DNA of 64,000 bases from Oscillospiraceae bacterium (GCA_016291435.1 JAEEXH010000002.1:1-64000), one strand, 5' to 3'. Shown: positions 39,101 to 49,521, numbered from the stretch's first letter. The notes: generated from the sequence alone by a model not told the origin. Translations and numbers: made by a program.

Positions 39101-40978
39101 ATGGAACCAATACGAAGATTTGACGTCGGGGTCATCGGTGCAGGACATGCCGGAATCGAAGCAGCGCTTGCAAGCGCAAAACGCGGATGTAAAACTGCTT
39201 TGTTCACAATTTCGCTGGATCAGATTGGCAACATGCCCTGCAATCCTTCGATCGGCGGAAGCGCAAAAGGGCATCTGGTGCGTGAGATTGACGCGCTCGG
39301 CGGAATTATGGGCACCGCCGGAGATGCATGCTGCATTCAAATGCGGATGCTGAACAAAAGCAAAGGCGCATCCGTCCACAGCCCGCGTGCACAGGCAGAC
39401 AGGCGGCTGTATCACGCATATACGAAGAAAATATGCGAAGATACACCAAATCTCGAAATCATACAGACAGAAATTGCCGATATATGCATGGATGAAAGCA
39501 ACCGCATCACAGGTGTAGTCAACGCATTCGGCGCAGTATTCGCATGCAAGGCGGTGATACTCTGCACCGGTACATTCTTAAAAGGAATGATCTACATCGG
39601 CAGGCACGGTGAAGAAGGCGGCCCGGATGCATGTTTGCCTGCACGGAGGCTATCGCAGAGTCTTGCAAACGCAGGAATCAAACTCCGCAGATTCAAAACA
39701 GGCACACCTTGCCGCGTGCACCGCAGAAGCATAGATTACACCAAGTTGCAGCCGCAGTACGGCGATGAAGATCCGCAGCCATTTTCCTTCGCGCACAGCG
39801 GTCAGCTCAGAAACGATGCCGTCTGCTATATCGCAAATACAAACGAAGAAACACATCGGATTATACGCGAAAACATCGGAGAATCGCCGCTTTACAGCAA
39901 AATGATCAGCGGAGTCGGACCGAGATACTGCCCATCCATCGAGGATAAGGTCATACGGTTTGCCGAAAGAGAGCGGCACCAGATATTCGTAGAACCGACA
40001 GGATTTGACACTGAGGAAATGTATTTGCAGGGATTCAGCACCTCTCTGCCTGAATATGTGCAGATACAAATGCTGCGCAGCGTATCAGGGTTTGAGCACA
40101 TCGAAATCATGCGGTCCGCATATGCAATCGAATATGACTGCATCAATCCGATCTGTCTCGACCATACACTTGCATTCAAAGGGCTCCACGGCCTGTACGC
40201 AGCGGGACAATTCAACGGAACGTCCGGTTACGAGGAAGCTGCGGCGCAGGGATTAATCGCCGGAATCAACGCATCAGCGTACATTCGAGGTGATACGCCG
40301 ATTGAACTGCAGCGCAGCAGTTCATACATCGGGACACTCATTGACGACCTTGTGACCAAGGGGACAGATGACCCCTACCGAATGATGACAGCTCGCAGCG
40401 AATACCGCCTGTCTCTCCGGCACACGACGGCAGACAAACGCCTGACTCCCATCGGGTATCAATATGGTCTGATCAGCGAAGAACGATACAAGAATTTTCA
40501 GTCTAAAATGGAGCATATTGAATCCGCAGTCGATCAAATCCGTAATATAACGCTCAAACCGACTGATGCACTGAACGAATATCTGCAAAACTGCGGCACA
40601 TCACCAATCAGCCAGCCGCAAAAGCTGTATGCAATACTGAAACGCCCACAGGTGAAATTTCACGATATTACGAGTATTTGCGGCATCGACCTCAATTTGA
40701 CAAAAGAGGAAGCAGACGAAGCAGAGCTCACTGTCAAATACGATGAATACATCGCCCGGCAGAACAGACAAAGCGAAGCGCTCAGTGAACTTGAGCGGAT
40801 TCGCCTGCCGGAAGGACTGGATTACAGCCAGATTCACGGGATGTCCTCTGAGGCAATCGAAAAGCTGACGCGCATCCGCCCTTCCCAGCTTGCACAGGCA
40901 TCCCGCATCTCCGGCGTTTCTCCGGCGGATATTTCGCTGATCATGACTTATCTGAAAGCAGGTGGATACCATGGATGA
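39101..40978 (+). CDS. mnmG: tRNA uridine 5-carboxymethylaminomethyl modification enzyme MnmG
   Basis: FDVGVIGAGHAGIEAALASAKRGC; NPSIGGSAKGHLVREIDALGG; FNGTSGYEEAAAQG. Confidence 0.98.
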   Translation: MEPIRRFDVGVIGAGHAGIEAALASAKRGCKTALFTISLDQIGNMPCNPSIGGSAKGHLVREIDALGGIMGTAGDACCIQMRMLNKSKGASVHSPRAQADRRLYHAYTKKICEDTPNLEIIQTEIADICMDESNRITGVVNAFGAVFACKAVILCTGTFLKGMIYIGRHGEEGGPDACLPARRLSQSLANAGIKLRRFKTGTPCRVHRRSIDYTKLQPQYGDEDPQPFSFAHSGQLRNDAVCYIANTNEETHRIIRENIGESPLYSKMISGVGPRYCPSIEDKVIRFAERERHQIFVEPTGFDTEEMYLQGFSTSLPEYVQIQMLRSVSGFEHIEIMRSAYAIEYDCINPICLDHTLAFKGLHGLYAAGQFNGTSGYEEAAAQGLIAGINASAYIRGDTPIELQRSSSYIGTLIDDLVTKGTDDPYRMMTARSEYRLSLRHTTADKRLTPIGYQYGLISEERYKNFQSKMEHIESAVDQIRNITLKPTDALNEYLQNCGTSPISQPQKLYAILKRPQVKFHDITSICGIDLNLTKEEADEAELTVKYDEYIARQNRQSEALSELERIRLPEGLDYSQIHGMSSEAIEKLTRIRPSQLAQASRISGVSPADISLIMTYLKAGGYHG

Positions 40979-41684
40979 CACACATCTTGCCGAAAAGATC
41001 ACATTATTCCGACAGTATGGCATTGGCCTGAGCGAAGAAAACGCGGTATTATTGCAGAAATTTGCCGACATGATGATCGCTGAATCAAAGATACAGAACA
41101 TCACGGCTGTCACCGATCCGGACGCAATCTGGACGCGGCATTTTCTTGATTCTGCGTGCCTTTCCAGCTATTTGCCCTCTGAACAGAGTAAAATCATCGA
41201 CATCGGAACCGGCGGCGGAATCCCCGGTATTCCGCTTGCAATTTTAAAGCGCGGCAGCGCGCACACTGTTCTTCTGGACAGCGAACTGCGGAAAATTGAA
41301 TTCTGCGCCCGTGCTGCGAAAACGCTTGGGCTCAGCGCAGAAGCCAGATGCGCCCGCGCCGAGGAGCTGGCACAGGATCCCATTTACCGGGGAACATTCG
41401 ATATTGCAGTCTCCCGCGCGATGACAAACGGCGCAATATTATGCGAAATGGCGATCCCGTTCCTGAAAGTCGGCGGAAAGCTGCTCGCGATGAAGGGCAA
41501 GAATTACTCCGAGGAAACAGAAGGGTTCGGCAAAGCTGCAAAGAAGCTCGGTGCGCACATCGCAGAGGTCGTCCGGTATGAGATCGAAGGGGAAGAAAAA
41601 CATCTGATCATTGTGCAGAAGGACTGTGAAACGCCGGCGCAATATCCGCGGAGATTCGCGAAAATCAAGCGATCCCCGCTGTAA
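40971..41684 (+). CDS. rsmG: 16S rRNA (guanine527-N7)-methyltransferase
   Basis: NITAVTDPDAIWTRHFLDS; IIDIGTGGGIPGIPLAI. Confidence 0.97.
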   Translation: MDDTHLAEKITLFRQYGIGLSEENAVLLQKFADMMIAESKIQNITAVTDPDAIWTRHFLDSACLSSYLPSEQSKIIDIGTGGGIPGIPLAILKRGSAHTVLLDSELRKIEFCARAAKTLGLSAEARCARAEELAQDPIYRGTFDIAVSRAMTNGAILCEMAIPFLKVGGKLLAMKGKNYSEETEGFGKAAKKLGAHIAEVVRYEIEGEEKHLIIVQKDCETPAQYPRRFAKIKRSPL

Positions 41685-41700
41685 TGTTCCACGTGGAACA
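41685..41700. promoter_or_regulatory. parS-like palindrome 3
   Basis: TGTTCCACGTGGAACA exactly fills the 16-bp gap between convergent rsmG and spoIID-like genes. Confidence 0.85.
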
Positions 41701-42687
41701 TCACTGCTTCCGCAGCTCTGTGCCCGGGTAATAATGCAGCAGGATTTCTTCGAAAGATGCGCCAGCAAGTGCCATCCGGTGCGCACCGTACTGGCTCATA
41801 CCGACTGAATGCCCGTAGCCGTGAACAGTGAACACAAACTGCCGCTGTTCTGCATCATACGCCGCTGAAAATGCAGCAGATCGCAGCGCAAGCGCCTGCC
41901 TGATGACGGCCCCGGTCAGATCCGAACCTGCAATCTCCATGCGCAGGACTGTGCCCGCGTCAGAATAGCTGCACGCACCCAACCACAAGGCCGGATCCTG
42001 CGGAAATGTCAGCGACGGCTCGGCTGCAACGAGTGACGCAGACAGCGTCTCAGGAGAAAAGCTGCACACAGTCTCAAATTGCGGCGCTGCACAATCCGCC
42101 TCAGATTCCACTGATACCAGATACGGCAGACTTGTGCCCCAAGCATTTTCTGCCGACTCCGTTTCGCCCGGAGAAACCGCATGAAACGCCGCTACGATCG
42201 GCGCGTTGTCATAATAGAGCACCAGATCACCGACCGCATCCACGGCATCGGTGATCTTTTTTCTGTTTTCCTCGTAGTGTGTGCCCCAGAGCAGGCGCAT
42301 GTCCGTATCCGTGTAATACGCCTGATAACGGCTGCTGTCATCGGAGAAATCGGCATCCGGGAGACTGTCATCCGGCTGTGTCATATGAAGCTGATGCAGC
42401 CGTTCTGCATAGGTATGTGACGCGATCACCTGTGCACACAATGCCTCATGCGCATAGTCAGCCGGCATCTCAGCAGCCACAGCGCCAATCAGATAGTCAC
42501 GCACAGGCACTTGTTCAACAGTGTCTGTCTTTGTTATATATATACTGTAATACCGCGTATCTTCGTTATTTTCATGATCCGATTCATTTACATTCAGACG
42601 GCTGTGCCATTGACCGAATGCAGCCGTTGACGGGATCGCCAGCATCAGCAGCCCCGAGAGCAGTGCCGACCTGATCAGTTTCTGCAT
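41701..42687 (-). CDS. spoIID: SpoIID/LytB-domain sporulation protein
   Basis: VPVRDYLIGAVAAEMPADYAHEALCAQVIASHTYA; HGYGHSVGMSQYGAHRMA. Confidence 0.9.
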   Translation of the reverse strand: MQKLIRSALLSGLLMLAIPSTAAFGQWHSRLNVNESDHENNEDTRYYSIYITKTDTVEQVPVRDYLIGAVAAEMPADYAHEALCAQVIASHTYAERLHQLHMTQPDDSLPDADFSDDSSRYQAYYTDTDMRLLWGTHYEENRKKITDAVDAVGDLVLYYDNAPIVAAFHAVSPGETESAENAWGTSLPYLVSVESEADCAAPQFETVCSFSPETLSASLVAAEPSLTFPQDPALWLGACSYSDAGTVLRMEIAGSDLTGAVIRQALALRSAAFSAAYDAEQRQFVFTVHGYGHSVGMSQYGAHRMALAGASFEEILLHYYPGTELRKQ

Positions 42688-42738
42688 AATACGCCTCCGT
42701 TCGACCCGCGCTTCCGGACAAATGTTTGCAATTATCCA

Positions 42739-42767
42739 TTGACAGCGGGAGAAAAATGCTGTATAAT
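42739..42767 (+). promoter_or_regulatory. Consensus promoter TTGACA-17-TATAAT upstream of citrate synthase
   Basis: ttgaca gcgggagaaaaatgctg tataat. Confidence 0.85.
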
Positions 42768-42825
42768 AGTAGGATAGAATGGTATAAATCTGCTCAGAAG
42801 CAGCAGCATAGAAAGGACACTCCCT

Positions 42826-44202
42826 ATGAATCAACACGATCACACTGCCACTCTCCGCACTCTATGCGAGGAGCTGCGCAGTTATTCCACACTGGATCCC
42901 GCGCTCTATCAGAAATATCAGGTCAACCGCGGGCTGCGCCGCTCCGACGGCACCGGCGTTGTGGCAGGCATCACCAAGATCTGCAATGTCCACGGCTATG
43001 TCATCAATGAAGGCGAGCTGGATCCGATCCCCGGCGAGCTCATTTACCGCGGCTATCAGATCACGGATCTCGTACACGCGGTCGAAAAGGACAACCGCTT
43101 CGGATTTGAAGAAGTGGCCTATCTGCTGCTGTTCGGCAAGCTCCCGACGGCAGATCAGCTCAGTGAATTTCAGCAGCTTCTTGCAGAAAACCGTGAGCTG
43201 CCCGACGGCTTTATCATCGACATGATCGCGAAGGCGCCGTCCAAAAACATCATGAACAAGATGGCGCGCTCTGTGCTCGCACTCTACTCCTACGACGACG
43301 ACTGCGAGGTGCGCACACTCGAAAACGAAGTGCGCATTGCAATTTCGATGATTGCGCGGCTGCCTGTCATCATGACCGCGGCATATCAGGTGAAGCGGCA
43401 GCATTTTGACGGCGAGAGCTTCATCCTGCACCCGACCAGACCCGAGGAATGCAACGCGCAGACGATTCTTTCGCTGCTGCGTCTCGACCGGCAGTATACA
43501 CCCGAGGAAGCGCATCTGCTCGACATCTGCATGATGCTGCACGCAGAGCACGGCGGCGGCAACAACTCCGCGTTCACCTGCCGTGTGCTGACATCCTCCG
43601 GCACAGACCCCTATTCTGCATATTCCGCTGCAATCGGCGCACTGAAGGGCTTCCGTCACGGCGGCGCCAATATCAAAGCCGTCGAGCAGCTTCACCTCTT
43701 CCGCGAGCGCATCAAGAATCCCGATGACGAGGGCGCAATCGCCGATCTGCTCAGAAAGATCCTCCGGCGCGAGGAGGGTGACGGCGCAGGGCTTGTCTAC
43801 GGTATGGGTCATGCGGTCTATACCCTCTCTGACCCGCGTGCGCTGCTGCTCAAGGAGAAGGCCTATGAGCTGGCAAAGGGCACAGAGCATGAGCGTGATT
43901 TCAAGCTGCTCAGTGCGATCGAGCGCATCACGCCGGAGCTTGTGCGCGAAAAATCCGCAAGAGCCGCGGCGAAGAATGTCTGCGCGAATGTTGACCTCTA
44001 CTCCGGTCTTGTCTATGAGATGCTCGGCATCCCGAGCGATCTGCTGACGCCGATGTTTGCAGTCTCGCGCATCGCGGGCTGGGCGGCACACCGCATCGAA
44101 GAAGTGCTGACCGGCGGCAGAATCATCCGCCCGGCATATAAATCCATCACAAAAACAACCGCATATGTCCCGCTGGCGGAGCGCACCGCCCAGACGAAAT
44201 GA
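42826..44202 (+). CDS. gltA: Citrate synthase
   Basis: NRGLRRSDGTGVVAGITKI; LHAEHGGGNNSAFTCRVLTSSGTDPYSA; GMGHAVYTLSDPR. Confidence 0.95.
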   Translation: MNQHDHTATLRTLCEELRSYSTLDPALYQKYQVNRGLRRSDGTGVVAGITKICNVHGYVINEGELDPIPGELIYRGYQITDLVHAVEKDNRFGFEEVAYLLLFGKLPTADQLSEFQQLLAENRELPDGFIIDMIAKAPSKNIMNKMARSVLALYSYDDDCEVRTLENEVRIAISMIARLPVIMTAAYQVKRQHFDGESFILHPTRPEECNAQTILSLLRLDRQYTPEEAHLLDICMMLHAEHGGGNNSAFTCRVLTSSGTDPYSAYSAAIGALKGFRHGGANIKAVEQLHLFRERIKNPDDEGAIADLLRKILRREEGDGAGLVYGMGHAVYTLSDPRALLLKEKAYELAKGTEHERDFKLLSAIERITPELVREKSARAAAKNVCANVDLYSGLVYEMLGIPSDLLTPMFAVSRIAGWAAHRIEEVLTGGRIIRPAYKSITKTTAYVPLAERTAQTK

Positions 44203-45539
44203 TCCGCAGACTGCTGAGCGGCATGCTTGCCGCGTTCCTGACGGTGCAGCTTCCGTCCTGCGCGTTTTCCGGCAATGTCGAAACGATGCTCTCTCCGCCC
44301 CGTCTGACGGTTGAGCAGGAGAATATCTACCGCGCCTTACAGGCGGCAGTCGGCAGCTCTGTCAGCCTGAAATATCCGAAATCGGGCGAGCGGCTCTCCG
44401 CTTTTACGGTCGAGGATCTTGACGGCGACGGACAGGATGAAGCAATCGTCTTTTACGAGAGCAGCCGAAGCACGGAGGATGAGAACCGCCTGCGGCTCGG
44501 GCTGCTGGCACAGGAGGACGGCACATGGCGCGCAATGGCGGAATACCCGACGGCGGGCGCTGAGGTCGAGCGCATCGACATTGAACAGCTCGGCACAAAT
44601 TCCCGCAAGAATCTCGTCATCCGATACAGCGTTGTAGACGGCGCAAACCGCACCGCAGAGGTGCTGCATTATGACGACAAGGCGCTGACCCGCACGCTCT
44701 CGCTGCCCTATTCCCGCATGAGCGTCACAGACCTGGACGGCGACGGCACACGCGAGCTGCTGGTGCTCTCGGGCTCCACAACCTCTGCAACAGCCTCCGC
44801 GACTGTCTATGCACTGGATGAAAAAGGCAGCTATCTGCAAACATCCGCACAGCTTCCCGAAACAGTTACGGAGATCAGTTCCATCGGCTATGGCACGGTT
44901 CCCGCGCTGTACGGCACCGGACAGATCCCCGCGATCTTTGTGGACGGCAGCTCCGGCGCAACCACTGCGCAGACGGTCGTGCTCTCCTATGCGGACAGCG
45001 CACTCACACTTGTTTACACCGACAGCCCCGACCGCTTCCCGAATACATCCCGTCCCGCCGGTCTCCTGACGGCTGACCTGAACGGCGACGGCGAGCCTGA
45101 GATTCCGGTGCAGACTGTTTTCTACGGCTACGCAAACGCGGAGGACGGCTCCCCGCTCAGCATGACGAACTGGTATGTCTGCCGCGGCGGTGTGCTGATG
45201 CTCGAATATTCCTCCTACTACGCCGTGCAGGAGGGCTATGTCTTCCTGCTGCCGAAGCGCTGGGAGCGCAGGGTCACGGCAGTCCCGGAGGATGAGGAGA
45301 TCGTCTTCTATGAATATGATCCCGACACGCAGAAGGAGGACGGCAGCCCCGTGCTCCGCGCCCCGCTGCTGCGGCTCCGCACCGTGACAGATCCCGTGCA
45401 GGCAGATAATTTACAGGAAAACGGCTATCTGCTGATTCAGAAGCGCGGCGGCAGCTATTACCTCGCGAACGCAGAATCCGGCAGCGCCTCGCTCACACTG
45501 ACACAGAGCGAGCTGCTCTTTGCAATGAAATATCTATGA
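44199..45539 (+). CDS. Secreted/lipoprotein with FG-GAP/VCBS-like D-G-D repeats
   Basis: MIRRLLSGMLAAFLTVQLPSCAF; VEDLDGDGQDEAIVF, VTDLDGDGTRELLVL, TADLNGDGEPEIPV; ATGA overlap with citrate synthase. Confidence 0.75.
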   Translation: MIRRLLSGMLAAFLTVQLPSCAFSGNVETMLSPPRLTVEQENIYRALQAAVGSSVSLKYPKSGERLSAFTVEDLDGDGQDEAIVFYESSRSTEDENRLRLGLLAQEDGTWRAMAEYPTAGAEVERIDIEQLGTNSRKNLVIRYSVVDGANRTAEVLHYDDKALTRTLSLPYSRMSVTDLDGDGTRELLVLSGSTTSATASATVYALDEKGSYLQTSAQLPETVTEISSIGYGTVPALYGTGQIPAIFVDGSSGATTAQTVVLSYADSALTLVYTDSPDRFPNTSRPAGLLTADLNGDGEPEIPVQTVFYGYANAEDGSPLSMTNWYVCRGGVLMLEYSSYYAVQEGYVFLLPKRWERRVTAVPEDEEIVFYEYDPDTQKEDGSPVLRAPLLRLRTVTDPVQADNLQENGYLLIQKRGGSYYLANAESGSASLTLTQSELLFAMKYL

Positions 45540-45564
45540 ACCGAATGAAAGGCAGGTGCTTTGA

Positions 45565-46278
45565 ATGAAGCGTGTACTGGTCTGTGAGGATGAAGACGTC
45601 ATCCGCGAATTTGTGGTCATCAATCTGAAGCGCGCAGGCTACGATGTGGTCGATGTGAGCTGCGGCGAGGATGCCCTCACCATGTTCGATCAGGAGAACG
45701 GCAATTTTGACATTGTGCTGCTCGACATCATGATGCCCGGCATCGACGGATTCACCGTCTGCAAGCGGCTCAGAGAGCGTTCCTCCACCATCGGCATCAT
45801 CATGCTGACGGCGAAGGCGCAGGAGATGGACAAGGTCAACGGCCTGATGATTGGCGCAGATGACTACATCACCAAGCCCTTTGCCCCCTCGGAGCTCACC
45901 GCCCGCGTCGATGCGATCTACCGCAGAGTCTGCATGAGCTTCATGAAGACCGAGAAGACCACCGTGCTCGAATCGGGCCCGTTTGTGCTCAATCTCAAGA
46001 GCCGCACCATCACCAAGAACGGCAAGCCGATCGACCTCACGCAGGTGGAATATCAGATCCTCGAATATTTCCTCAACAACAAGAATACCGCTCTTGACCG
46101 TGCGAGCATTCTCTCGCATATCTGGGGCGACAGCTACTACGGCGACAACAAGATCGTCGATGTCAACATCCGCCGCATCCGCATGAAGATCGAGGATGAC
46201 CCCTCCGATCCGAAGTATATCATCACAATCTGGGGCTACGGCTACAAGTGGGAAGAGAACCCGGATAACCGCCGGTAA
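45565..46278 (+). CDS. OmpR/PhoB-family response regulator
   Basis: VLVCEDEDVIREFVV; DIVLLDIMMPGIDGF; winged-helix C-terminus. Confidence 0.95.
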   Translation: MKRVLVCEDEDVIREFVVINLKRAGYDVVDVSCGEDALTMFDQENGNFDIVLLDIMMPGIDGFTVCKRLRERSSTIGIIMLTAKAQEMDKVNGLMIGADDYITKPFAPSELTARVDAIYRRVCMSFMKTEKTTVLESGPFVLNLKSRTITKNGKPIDLTQVEYQILEYFLNNKNTALDRASILSHIWGDSYYGDNKIVDVNIRRIRMKIEDDPSDPKYIITIWGYGYKWEENPDNRR

Positions 46279-46293
46279 AGGAGACGCCGCATC

Positions 46294-47742
46294 ATGGCGA
46301 AAAAAAGCATTACCCGCCGCTGGATCCTCAATAACCTCGGCGTGATCGTGCTGATCCTGCTGGCGATCGAGCTGGCGCTGATCTACGGCGTGCAGAGCTA
46401 TTTCTATAACTCCGCACGCACCTACATGGTCTCGAAGATCAATGCCGTCAACGGCGTCCTGACAAACTACGCGCGCGCCTCGGGCACAAACCTCAACACA
46501 GAGCTCCGCCGCACGCTTGAGACCTTCTCCGACAAGGACAAGATGGAGCTCATGGCGATCGACTATGACGGCATGATCGTCCTCACCTCCTCGGGATTCT
46601 CTCCCGACTACGAGATCAGCATGCCGGACTACGATGCCGCGATGCACGGCACCGGCAGCTACGGTTACAGCACCTCCGTCACAGAAAACGGCGAACGCAT
46701 CATGGCGGTCAGCATCCCGATCACGGAGATCAGCGGCGAATACAGCGCGATCCGTGTTGTCACATCGCTGGAAACCATCGACGAGACCATCCGCGCATTT
46801 GTCCTCTGGATGACGCTGCTGGCAGTGGCGATTCTGCTGCTGCTCGGTCTCTCCGACCTCTACTTCGTCGGACTGATCCTGCGCCCGATCCGCGAGATCA
46901 ACGCGAACACGGAAAAATTTGCACAGGGCGATTTCAGCGCACGCATCCGGCAGGAGAGCGAGGATGAGATCGGCGAGCTCTGCCGCGGCATCAACCACAT
47001 GGCTGACGAGCTCTCGACCGCAGAAACGATGAAAAACGAATTCATCAGCTCCGTCTCGCACGAGCTCCGCACGCCGCTCACGGCAATCAAGGGCTGGGCG
47101 GAAACGCTCACCTACATGGCAGAGCCCCCGAGCGAAGGGGAACCGGCTGAGCCTGCCGATCCCGAAATGATGCGGAAGGGTCTGCGCGTCATCGTCGGCG
47201 AGACAGAGCGCCTCTCGGAAATGGTCGAGGAGCTGCTCGATTTCTCGCGCATGCAGAGCGGTCACTTCACGCTGCAAATGGCAACAATGGATGTGCTCGC
47301 TGAGCTCGGCGACGCGGTGCTCATCTATATGGAGCGCGCAAAGAAGGATGACATCCGCCTGACTTACTCGGAGCCTGAGAACCTGCCGTTCATCATCGGC
47401 GACAAGAACCGCATCCGGCAGGTCTTCATCAATGTCATCGACAACGCGATCAAATATACCGAAAAGGGCGGCTTTGTCGCAGTCACCGCAGAGGCGGCAG
47501 AAAACGACACCCTCGTCCGCATCACCGTGCAGGATACCGGCTGCGGCATCAAGCAGTCCGATCTTGCAAAGGTCAAGACAAAATTCTATAAACCGAACCA
47601 CACCAAGCGCGGCTCCGGCATCGGGCTGGCAGTCGCCGATGAGATCATTTCGCTGCACAAGGGCACACTGGAGCTTGAGAGCGAGGAGGGTGTCGGCACA
47701 ACCGTCATCATCACGCTCCCGGCAAAGCCGAAGGAAGGCTGA
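46294..47742 (+). CDS. HAMP-domain sensor histidine kinase
   Basis: SSVSHELRTPLTAIKGWAETL; NVIDNAIKYTEKGG; GSGIGLAVADEI. Confidence 0.95.
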   Translation: MAKKSITRRWILNNLGVIVLILLAIELALIYGVQSYFYNSARTYMVSKINAVNGVLTNYARASGTNLNTELRRTLETFSDKDKMELMAIDYDGMIVLTSSGFSPDYEISMPDYDAAMHGTGSYGYSTSVTENGERIMAVSIPITEISGEYSAIRVVTSLETIDETIRAFVLWMTLLAVAILLLLGLSDLYFVGLILRPIREINANTEKFAQGDFSARIRQESEDEIGELCRGINHMADELSTAETMKNEFISSVSHELRTPLTAIKGWAETLTYMAEPPSEGEPAEPADPEMMRKGLRVIVGETERLSEMVEELLDFSRMQSGHFTLQMATMDVLAELGDAVLIYMERAKKDDIRLTYSEPENLPFIIGDKNRIRQVFINVIDNAIKYTEKGGFVAVTAEAAENDTLVRITVQDTGCGIKQSDLAKVKTKFYKPNHTKRGSGIGLAVADEIISLHKGTLELESEEGVGTTVIITLPAKPKEG

Positions 47743-47781
47743 TGCCCCCGCAGGCAGCCCCCCGAAAGGACACAGGATACA

Positions 47782-49002
47782 ATGGCTGAAAAAGACGCGG
47801 CACTCGCAGCCGCAAAAGCAGAATACGCCCACCGTTCAAAAATCGGCGGGCAGGCGCTCATTGAGGGTGTCATGATGAAGGGTGCGTTCCGCGGCGCAAT
47901 GGCTTGCCGCCTCCCGAACGGCGAGATCGACCTGGAAACATGGGATCTCCCCGCAGAGTGGACAACCGATCCGAAGACCGGCGAGAAAAAGCTCCTGCGT
48001 CCGTGGTACACAAGGATCCCGCTCGTGCGCGGTGTCTACGGCTTCTTCGACTCCGCAGTCGGCGGCTACAAGTGCATGATGAAATCTGCGGAAAAGCAGA
48101 TGGACGAGGAAATCGACAGCTTCTGCAAATGGAAAAAGGAGCAGAAGATCGACAAGCTCGAAGAAGACGAGCAGAAGATAAGATTCGCAGAATGGTACAG
48201 AGCGGAGCGGAAGCGTCTCGATGAGGAAAAGGCAAAGGAAGACGCGGATTATGTCCCGCTCGGCGAGCCGGACGATGACACGATTGCCCGCAGATGGGAC
48301 TATCTTGTCAAGGCAAGCGAACACTATGACTACGAGGAGCCGGGCAAATTTGAGCAGTGGCTCGATGACAAGCTGGGCGACAAGATCTTCGGCATCATCA
48401 TGGGGATTGCTGCCGTGCTGAGCATCGTCATCGCCTTCGGACTGTTCCTCTGGCTCCCGCGCTTCACGGTCGGGCTCATCAAGCCGCTGACCGAAAGCCG
48501 CATCATCCGCTCCTGCGCGGAGGGTCTTGTCAAGATGGCAATTTTCATCGGCTATATGGCATTCACCGGCTGCATGAAATCCGTCCGCCGCACCTATGAA
48601 TATCACGGCGCAGAGCACAAGACCATCGCCTGCTTTGAGGCAGCACTCCCGCTCACCGTCGAGAATGTGAAGAAGCAGTGCCGGTTCCACCCGCGCTGCG
48701 GCACCAGCTTCATCTTCCTTGTGCTGATCATCAGCATCTTCTTCGGCTGCTTCAATCCGTTTGACATTGTCTGGCAGCGCGTGCTCTTTTCGCTGGCGAT
48801 TCTGCCGGTCATCATGGGCGTCAGCTATGAGGTCATCCGATACGCAGGCCGCAAGGAAAACATCCTGACGAAGATTCTCTCCGCGCCCGGTCTCTGGGTG
48901 CAGCGCATCACAACAAGAGAGCCGGATGCCTCACAGATCGAATGCGCGATTGCCGCAATGACCCCCTGCATCCCCGAAAATCTGGAAGACGATGAATGGT
49001 AA
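47782..49002 (+). CDS. DUF1385/YqhQ-like membrane protein
   Basis: KIGGQALIEGVMMKG; YHGAEHKTIACFEA; HPRCGTSFIFLVL. Confidence 0.88.
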   Translation: MAEKDAALAAAKAEYAHRSKIGGQALIEGVMMKGAFRGAMACRLPNGEIDLETWDLPAEWTTDPKTGEKKLLRPWYTRIPLVRGVYGFFDSAVGGYKCMMKSAEKQMDEEIDSFCKWKKEQKIDKLEEDEQKIRFAEWYRAERKRLDEEKAKEDADYVPLGEPDDDTIARRWDYLVKASEHYDYEEPGKFEQWLDDKLGDKIFGIIMGIAAVLSIVIAFGLFLWLPRFTVGLIKPLTESRIIRSCAEGLVKMAIFIGYMAFTGCMKSVRRTYEYHGAEHKTIACFEAALPLTVENVKKQCRFHPRCGTSFIFLVLIISIFFGCFNPFDIVWQRVLFSLAILPVIMGVSYEVIRYAGRKENILTKILSAPGLWVQRITTREPDASQIECAIAAMTPCIPENLEDDEW

Positions 49003-49008
49003 ACACCG

Positions 49009-49521
49009 ATGATCGTGACAGAAAACCGCTATGATCTCGCCTATGCACGCGCTGTTGCATGGAATCAGCCGTTTGAGTATCTCTGGATCGGGCTGCTCGC
49101 CTACGGTGGATACCGCCTCCTGCACATGCTTTGGACGCTTGCCGCAAACGGGCTGCTCCTGCGTGCGCTCCGGCTGCCGCAGTTTTATATCGTCCCTGCC
49201 ATGGTCGCACTGCTTGTTTTGCTTTACATCCTGCGGATGCCCTTTATGAAGCAAAGGCGCTGGGCAAAGGATGACCCGGTCGCTGTCTGGGCATTTTCGG
49301 CGGAGAAATTCACCTGCGACTTCACGCGCCGCGGCTATTCCTCACACAGCGATTACAGCTATGCGAATGTCCGCTCAGCAAAGCGCCGCAAGGGATATTT
49401 CAAGCTGTCACTGGACTCGCTCGGCGCGGTCATCATCATGGATCACATGTTCCGTGAGGGCACGCCCGAAGATCTCGAAGCGCTGCTGATCACAGTGCTC
49501 GGCAGCAAATACAAATTCTGA
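49009..49521 (+). CDS. YcxB-like membrane protein
   Basis: Two TM segments then YANVRSAKRRKGYFKLSLDSLGAVIIMDHMFREGTPEDLEALL. Confidence 0.6.
   Translation: MIVTENRYDLAYARAVAWNQPFEYLWIGLLAYGGYRLLHMLWTLAANGLLLRALRLPQFYIVPAMVALLVLLYILRMPFMKQRRWAKDDPVAVWAFSAEKFTCDFTRRGYSSHSDYSYANVRSAKRRKGYFKLSLDSLGAVIIMDHMFREGTPEDLEALLITVLGSKYKF

Noticed and set aside
45493-47832. 779-aa minus-strand ORF
   Set aside because: Antisense to the clear response regulator/histidine kinase pair; no recognisable domains.
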